A DNA stretch of 43,190 bases, taken from a bacterium (GTDB lineage Bacteria > Cyanobacteriota > Vampirovibrionia > Gastranaerophilales > Gastranaerophilaceae). Position 1 is the first letter of the stretch. The number at the start of each line of letters is the position of its first letter. Location: contig JAFWGJ010000151.1 of the NCBI GenBank assembly GCA_017512405.1, positions 1-43,190 of the forward strand. The letters run 5' to 3'. Under the pieces are notes generated by a model that saw only the letters and a list, made by a program, of their open reading frames with translations, ran no database searches and was not told where the DNA came from. Below, in pieces: positions 38,906 through 43,190 of this stretch. The position numbers and the translations under genes are program-made.

Positions 38906-41506
38906 TTATCTGATTTCTTTTAGTTCTAAGTTGGTTTTACCTTTATTAATATCACCTTTTAAATGAATTCTGTAATAATTTGAATTCTTGTCGTTGTCCT
39001 TAATTTTAGGTATTTGCAGTAATTTTGACTCATATAATCCTTTTGAATGTTCAGGTCTGAAGACTACCTTTAAAATCGTGCTTAATGGTATGCCGAATAT
39101 TCTTACCCCTTTTGGAGCTTCTTTGCTGTAGTGCCAAAATAGCTGTAAATCCGCATACTGTTTTTCCATTTCATAACTACCTTCCAAAAATATTGCAGAT
39201 AATTCATGCCATGTGGTTAGGTTAATATTTTTTAATTCGGTATTATGAACTTCAAACGTACCTTTTATATCATCTTTCATTAAATCTTTTTGTGATAAAT
39301 CAATGTTTACAATATCAGATATTTTATACTTTGAATTTTTTATCAATAACTCTTTATCCCCAAGTTTTGGCAAGAATCCTTCTTTTACTTCAAAAGCACA
39401 ACGAGCATCTAAAAATCTGAACATATCTTTTGCTTTAAGTTCAACTTTAGCACTTGCAATGCCATCTATTTGATTCTGAAGATTTAATGTCATTTCTGCA
39501 ACTTTATTTGAATCAATATTTTTAGCTTCAAAAGTCATGTTTGATGTATCTTTGGCAAAATCATAAACTCCTTTCGCATGTACAGTTCCGTCTGCAAAAT
39601 TTAGGTCTTTCATATTGAAATTAAATATGTGATTTTTTAGACTGCCGACAAGTTTCGCATTTTTAAGAACAAACGCTTCTCTTCTAATCTCATTAATTAC
39701 TATTTCCCAATTATTGATTGTTAGTGGAATATTTTTAACTTTTTTTGAAAATTTATTTGAATCTAATTTACCACCCGATTTATCCCTATCAGGAGTTGTT
39801 TCAAAAACCAGTTTATCTAAAAACAGTTTCATGTTGTAAATCAGAGTATTGCCATAAATGTCATTCTTTGCACTCAGTTCCGCTGTGTATTTTTCGCCTT
39901 TATATAATCCGTTTGAGGTTATATTAAACACGCCATTTCCCGATACAACATGAGCTTGGGCAATATGAAAATCTTTATGTCTTGCTTTTATAATGTCAAA
40001 AGTTCCAAAAACTTGATTATTTTTAAAATCGTATTTTAAATCACCTTTAAACTCTCCACCTAAAATTTGCTGTTTAAAAGAACCGACAAATGAAGTTGGA
40101 ACATAGCCGTTTGTGTTTAAAGTTATGTATTGAGGAGTCATTTTGCCGTCTATTATTTTAAAATATCCATTCCCAAACAATATGTCTTTAAACTCATTAT
40201 TTTCTTGAACGGAAAATCTATAATCTTTTAAGAAAAACTCCTTATCTATTTTTTGAGTTTCAGCGAATATTTTTTTATTTTTGTTTCTAATTCCGGCATA
40301 GAAATCATTAAACATTATGCCTGAATCAGCAGGGATATTTATATAATATTTTGCATTAGGTTTCTTTTGCTTTATATAATAGTCGACTTCCATATCAAGA
40401 TAATTCTTAACCTTTATATTGGAAGGCAAGTATTTTTTAGTTAAAGCTGTTGTTATTTTTGAATTAACTTTTCCGAAAACTTCTTTTTTCTGCCTGTCAT
40501 ACATTTCTTTTATAAGCAGTTCATGTGTCAATTTCTCTGTTCCGAATGTTCCGACAGCAAACGATCTTACTTCACCATTTTTTATAAAGAATTCTGCTTT
40601 TTTGCAGGATACAGGAACATAAAATGGAAGAAATTTAGCAAACAAATCATTGGCTGTTACTACACCTGACAAATCATTGTCTTTATAAACCAAATCAACA
40701 TCGGCTGTACCTTTAAAATCCGTAAAATTTTCTATAAATTTTCTTTCGTGTTCAGTATATTTTTGAAGGAATAATACTGTTCCAAGAGTTTCTTTTACAG
40801 GAATTTTATTTCCTTTAATTGTAAAATTATCTAATTTTTTGTTATTTAAAATACTTCCGTCTATGACAACACGTGTTTTACCAACTGCAAGCGGAAAGTT
40901 TTTTGCCACTAACCTTTTATTATCTATGTATAAACTTCCAACCTCACCTATTAATATTGGATGTAAAACTCTATCAAGCTTTATATTCACAATTATATCA
41001 AGATTTTTTATTCCGTTATTTTCTTTAATTACAAACTGATTTGAGGATATTGATAAATTTTCCCCTTCGTGTCTGACAATCTCTATTTTTTTTATGTTTG
41101 TATATGGTATTTTATTTATGTCAAAAGACTTTTTCTTTTTTGTATCTTTTTTCTTTTCACTTTTTAGTTTTTTTAAAATATCAAGATTTGCATAGACTAA
41201 ATCTGCATTTAAATTTTTTAATTCCAATCTCTTAATAGATGTATTCAAATTTTCTATATTTAATCCGACTTTATTATTATCTTTGATAATTATGTCATTA
41301 GCTGTTATTTTAACAGATAACAACGGTGATAATTCTACTTTTAAACCACTTATATCAGAATGCATATCATATTGGGTTTTAATAAAGTTATTCAATATTT
41401 TAATAAAATTGTCAGAATTTAAGAATAAAGAAACGGCAAAAATAAATCCTAAATACAATACAATTAATGTTGAAAGTATTATAATCGAAATTTTGAGTTT
41501 TTTCAT
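38906..41506 (-). CDS. AsmA-family envelope protein
   Basis: An 866-residue protein with one N-terminal membrane helix (about 5-30, 'IIILSTLIVLYLGFIFAV') and a very long beta-rich periplasmic part. The opening 'LNSDNFIKILNNFIKTQYD' followed by 'SGLKVELSPLLSVKITANDI' and 'INTSIKRLELKN'-like strands is the AsmA N-terminal pattern. The C-terminal third ('NADGTVHAKGVYDF'-like segments, 'IFGIPLSTILKVVFRPEHS') fits the AsmA_2/YhdP lipid-transfer group. A lysine cluster near 110-125 lies after the first domain. Such proteins are thought to bridge inner and outer membranes for phospholipid movement. It stands 79 bases downstream of the secreted-protein gene, with a hairpin between. Confidence 0.78.
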   Translation of the reverse strand: MKKLKISIIILSTLIVLYLGFIFAVSLFLNSDNFIKILNNFIKTQYDMHSDISGLKVELSPLLSVKITANDIIIKDNNKVGLNIENLNTSIKRLELKNLNADLVYANLDILKKLKSEKKKDTKKKKSFDINKIPYTNIKKIEIVRHEGENLSISSNQFVIKENNGIKNLDIIVNIKLDRVLHPILIGEVGSLYIDNKRLVAKNFPLAVGKTRVVIDGSILNNKKLDNFTIKGNKIPVKETLGTVLFLQKYTEHERKFIENFTDFKGTADVDLVYKDNDLSGVVTANDLFAKFLPFYVPVSCKKAEFFIKNGEVRSFAVGTFGTEKLTHELLIKEMYDRQKKEVFGKVNSKITTALTKKYLPSNIKVKNYLDMEVDYYIKQKKPNAKYYINIPADSGIMFNDFYAGIRNKNKKIFAETQKIDKEFFLKDYRFSVQENNEFKDILFGNGYFKIIDGKMTPQYITLNTNGYVPTSFVGSFKQQILGGEFKGDLKYDFKNNQVFGTFDIIKARHKDFHIAQAHVVSGNGVFNITSNGLYKGEKYTAELSAKNDIYGNTLIYNMKLFLDKLVFETTPDRDKSGGKLDSNKFSKKVKNIPLTINNWEIVINEIRREAFVLKNAKLVGSLKNHIFNFNMKDLNFADGTVHAKGVYDFAKDTSNMTFEAKNIDSNKVAEMTLNLQNQIDGIASAKVELKAKDMFRFLDARCAFEVKEGFLPKLGDKELLIKNSKYKISDIVNIDLSQKDLMKDDIKGTFEVHNTELKNINLTTWHELSAIFLEGSYEMEKQYADLQLFWHYSKEAPKGVRIFGIPLSTILKVVFRPEHSKGLYESKLLQIPKIKDNDKNSNYYRIHLKGDINKGKTNLELKEIR

Positions 41507-41539
41507 TTATTAACACCCCCTCTTATATCTTAAATGCTA

Positions 41540-41576
41540 AAAGTATCGGGTTGAATAACTAATACTCAACCCGATA
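41540..41576 (-). terminator. Hairpin terminator after the secreted-protein gene
   Basis: Perfect 11-bp arms, TATCGGGTTGA (41544-41554) and TCAACCCGATA (41566-41576), with an 11-base loop, ten bases after the stop of the minus-strand gene. Only a short T tract (CTTTT) follows, so termination may be partial and allow read-through into the AsmA gene. Confidence 0.6.
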
Positions 41577-41586
41577 TTATAATTTA

Positions 41587-42612
41587 TTAATATGTAAAAG
41601 TATATTTTTTACCGAGTTTGTTTATTGTAAATTGAAGTGGTTTTGGATCATCTTTAAATTTTAAACAAAGTATTCTCATTGAAGAATTTGCCTTTAAGTC
41701 ATAATTTTCAGGTAATGAATGAGCAAATCTTGTAGATTCTTTGATTACTTTTGCTAGTCTTACATTGTTTGCAACGGTAAAACCTAATGACAAACCGCCT
41801 GTAGCAACGGCTAACGGAACACCCAAAGTATCTGCGACATCTAATTTATCCATATCTACAAAAGTTGATGTTGTAACATCTTTTAATGCCGCAAGTCTTT
41901 CTGAGTAAACTTTTTCTATTTTTATGTCAGAATTTGAATTATTTCTAATTATATATTCAAACGCATGAACATATTTATTTTCTTTGTTTTTTAAACGATA
42001 TTCATTAATTGTAACAGTAACATCAGCATTTGCATTATAAAATTCTTCTGTGTCAATACGAGTTAAATCAATCGGATCGTTATCCTCTGAATACGGAATA
42101 GTAGAGGTCTTTTCATTTCCTTTTGACATTTTATCATTTAATTTATTCATACCTTTTTTAAGTGGCTTTAAACCGTCAGGCAAGGTAAATAAACCGTCTA
42201 AAGCACCCGATCTCGCAAAATCTATAAAATCAAACTTATATTCTTTATAAGCTTCATCGTCACTAAGTGTTTCATATTGGTAATTTTGACTTTTAAAAAA
42301 TGCCGTAACATCGTTATTATCTTTGTCATATTCTTCGTCTGTTACAAGATATACATCTGTATCACGCAAAGCAGGGTAGAATTTCATATAATAGTGTCCT
42401 GTACCATACGTTGCATAATATGCATTTCTTCCAAGTTTCTTGACTTCAACTTCTTTACTTAAAATGCCATCCACAATAGGTACAACCGTCCTTATATTTT
42501 GATTTTTTATTCTGTATGCATGATAATTTTTAATCATGCCGGCTGCATTTGCAGTTGTCGAGAATAAAACAAGTAACGATAATACGCAAACACCTCTTAG
42601 CAATTTTTTCAT
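41587..42612 (-). CDS. Secreted protein of unknown function (341 aa)
   Basis: I do not recognise the family. Residues 1-23 are a clear signal peptide: 'MKKLLRGVCVLSLLVLF' then 'TTANA' with cleavage before 'AGMIKN', so the protein is exported. The mature part has a beta-rich N-terminal domain with many Tyr residues ('NAYYATYGTGHYYMKFYPAL'), a charged linker near 150-175 and a C-terminal domain with 'AFEYIIRNNSNSDIKIEKVY', which resembles an immunoglobulin-like or bacterial surface beta-sandwich. A hydrophobic glycine-rich stretch near 260-280 ('GVPLAVATGGLSLGFTVANN') could be a membrane or core helix. It starts 1 base after the permease gene's stop, so they are co-transcribed. There are no catalytic motifs that I can see. 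Confidence 0.65.
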   Translation of the reverse strand: MKKLLRGVCVLSLLVLFSTTANAAGMIKNYHAYRIKNQNIRTVVPIVDGILSKEVEVKKLGRNAYYATYGTGHYYMKFYPALRDTDVYLVTDEEYDKDNNDVTAFFKSQNYQYETLSDDEAYKEYKFDFIDFARSGALDGLFTLPDGLKPLKKGMNKLNDKMSKGNEKTSTIPYSEDNDPIDLTRIDTEEFYNANADVTVTINEYRLKNKENKYVHAFEYIIRNNSNSDIKIEKVYSERLAALKDVTTSTFVDMDKLDVADTLGVPLAVATGGLSLGFTVANNVRLAKVIKESTRFAHSLPENYDLKANSSMRILCLKFKDDPKPLQFTINKLGKKYTFTY

Positions 42613-42613
42613 A

Positions 42614-43190
42614 TTAATTGTTCTCCTTTGTGGTTAATTCAACATTTTCTTCTTTTCCTTTTATGTTTTTAACATATAATTCATCAAGCAGAACACAAAT
42701 TGTTGCCGCCATTGCAGGCCCAAAAAGAACTCCGATAAATCCGAAATACTTTCCACCCAAAATTAATGATAAAAATATAATTGTCGGATGTAAATCCATC
42801 AACTTGCTGAATGCATAAGGTCTAACCAAATTATTTTCTACAAGTTGTGCTATAACCATAACAATAAGTGTTGTAATAAGAACTTTTGTACCAAATTCAT
42901 AAACACCTATTAAACAAATCACAATTGCGATAGCCGGACCAACAACAGGAACAATATCTAAAATAGCGGCTATAATAGCAATAGAAATAGCATAAGGATT
43001 TTGTAAAATTAATAAACCGACTGCATTTACGACAAAGACACTTAATATAGCCATTGTTTGAGCAAATACATATCCACCCATTTTTGAGGATATATTGTCA
43101 ATAATCTCTTCCGTTCTATCTTTTATATTTTCAGGAATATAATTCAATACGGCTTCTTTAACGTTCTTTTTATCCTGCATAAAGAAAAAC
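42614..43190 (-). CDS. AI-2E-family transporter, 5' end beyond window
   Basis: C-terminal half of a polytopic membrane protein of the AI-2E/PerM family (about 350 residues when complete); the frame stays open to the window edge, so the true start is outside and the ATG at 43180 is internal. Visible parts: a helix with 'AQTMAILSVFVVNAVGLLIL', the conserved 'AILDIVPVVGPAIA' near the middle, 'VENNLVRPYAFSKLMDLHPTIIFLSLILGGKYFGFIGVLFGPAMAA', which carries the family's P-x4-K-x2-LHP and GG-x2-FG-x2-G motifs. Members are permeases or proton-coupled exporters; the name does not prove transport of autoinducer-2. The secreted-protein gene follows directly. Confidence 0.88.
   Translation of the reverse strand, partial: FFFMQDKKNVKEAVLNYIPENIKDRTEEIIDNISSKMGGYVFAQTMAILSVFVVNAVGLLILQNPYAISIAIIAAILDIVPVVGPAIAIVICLIGVYEFGTKVLITTLIVMVIAQLVENNLVRPYAFSKLMDLHPTIIFLSLILGGKYFGFIGVLFGPAMAATICVLLDELYVKNIKGKEENVELTTKENN

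Noticed and set aside
1-43190. CRISPR array, tRNA or rRNA genes, insertion sequence or phage genes
   Set aside because: I saw no regular direct repeats with spacers, no tRNA-like cloverleaf with a CCA end, no rRNA sequence, and no transposase or integrase motifs. Transfer of the glycan locus is possible, but no mobile element in the window shows it.

Overview
The window is AT-rich, uses TGA as a stop and has ordinary Shine-Dalgarno sites. It looks like a low-GC diderm bacterium: it carries two AsmA-family envelope proteins, a SIMPL-domain protein, a secreted protein with a classical signal peptide and an AI-2E-family permease. The gene style would fit a gut-associated lineage such as Gastranaerophilales (Vampirovibrionia/Melainabacteria), but no marker in the window proves this. 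Taxonomy is inference.

Layout. (1) 1-4245: chromosomal backbone, with an AsmA-like protein cut by the window edge, a small methyltransferase, two small orphan proteins, a SIMPL protein and rpsO (ribosomal protein S15). (2) 4268-36550: about 32 kb of surface-glycan genes. (3) 36551-43190: backbone again, with a decayed preA fragment, a NupC-type nucleoside transporter, a flavodoxin, a large AsmA protein, a secreted protein of unknown function and a cut AI-2E-family permease.

The glycan locus is built of divergent operons. Minus-strand operon 11452-4268: ptmE-like nucleotidyltransferase, acyltransferase, ptmA, ptmF, legF, AlgJ-like, AlgI-like. Minus-strand operon 21772-12593: legI, B12-type radical SAM, legG, C-methyltransferase-like, radical SAM/SPASM, GT-B transferase, GMD-like dehydratase, GT2. 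Minus-strand operon 30590-25192: two AlgJ-like genes, legB, legC, legH. Plus-strand operon 30683-36550: two GT2, wecC-like dehydrogenase, GT4 and a sialyltransferase-like protein. Single plus-strand genes are a zinc-ribbon methyltransferase, a PseA/PtmG-type sugar amidotransferase and a small XRE regulator beside a 12-bp inverted repeat.

Together, LegB, LegC, LegH, LegG, LegI and LegF with PtmA/E/F form an almost complete Campylobacter-type, GDP-linked route to CMP-legionaminic acid, a sialic-acid-like nonulosonic acid. The amidotransferase and methyltransferases suggest the sugar is further changed at its N-acyl group. The sialyltransferase-like protein at 35348 is the best candidate for transferring it. 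One AlgI-type MBOAT and four AlgJ/AlgX-like SGNH proteins, one with its catalytic Asp changed to Asn, indicate O-acetylation outside the cytoplasm. Two radical SAM enzymes inside the legI-legG operon have no role in the known pathway and are the most likely source of new sugar chemistry. No flippase, polymerase or capsule exporter is visible in the window.
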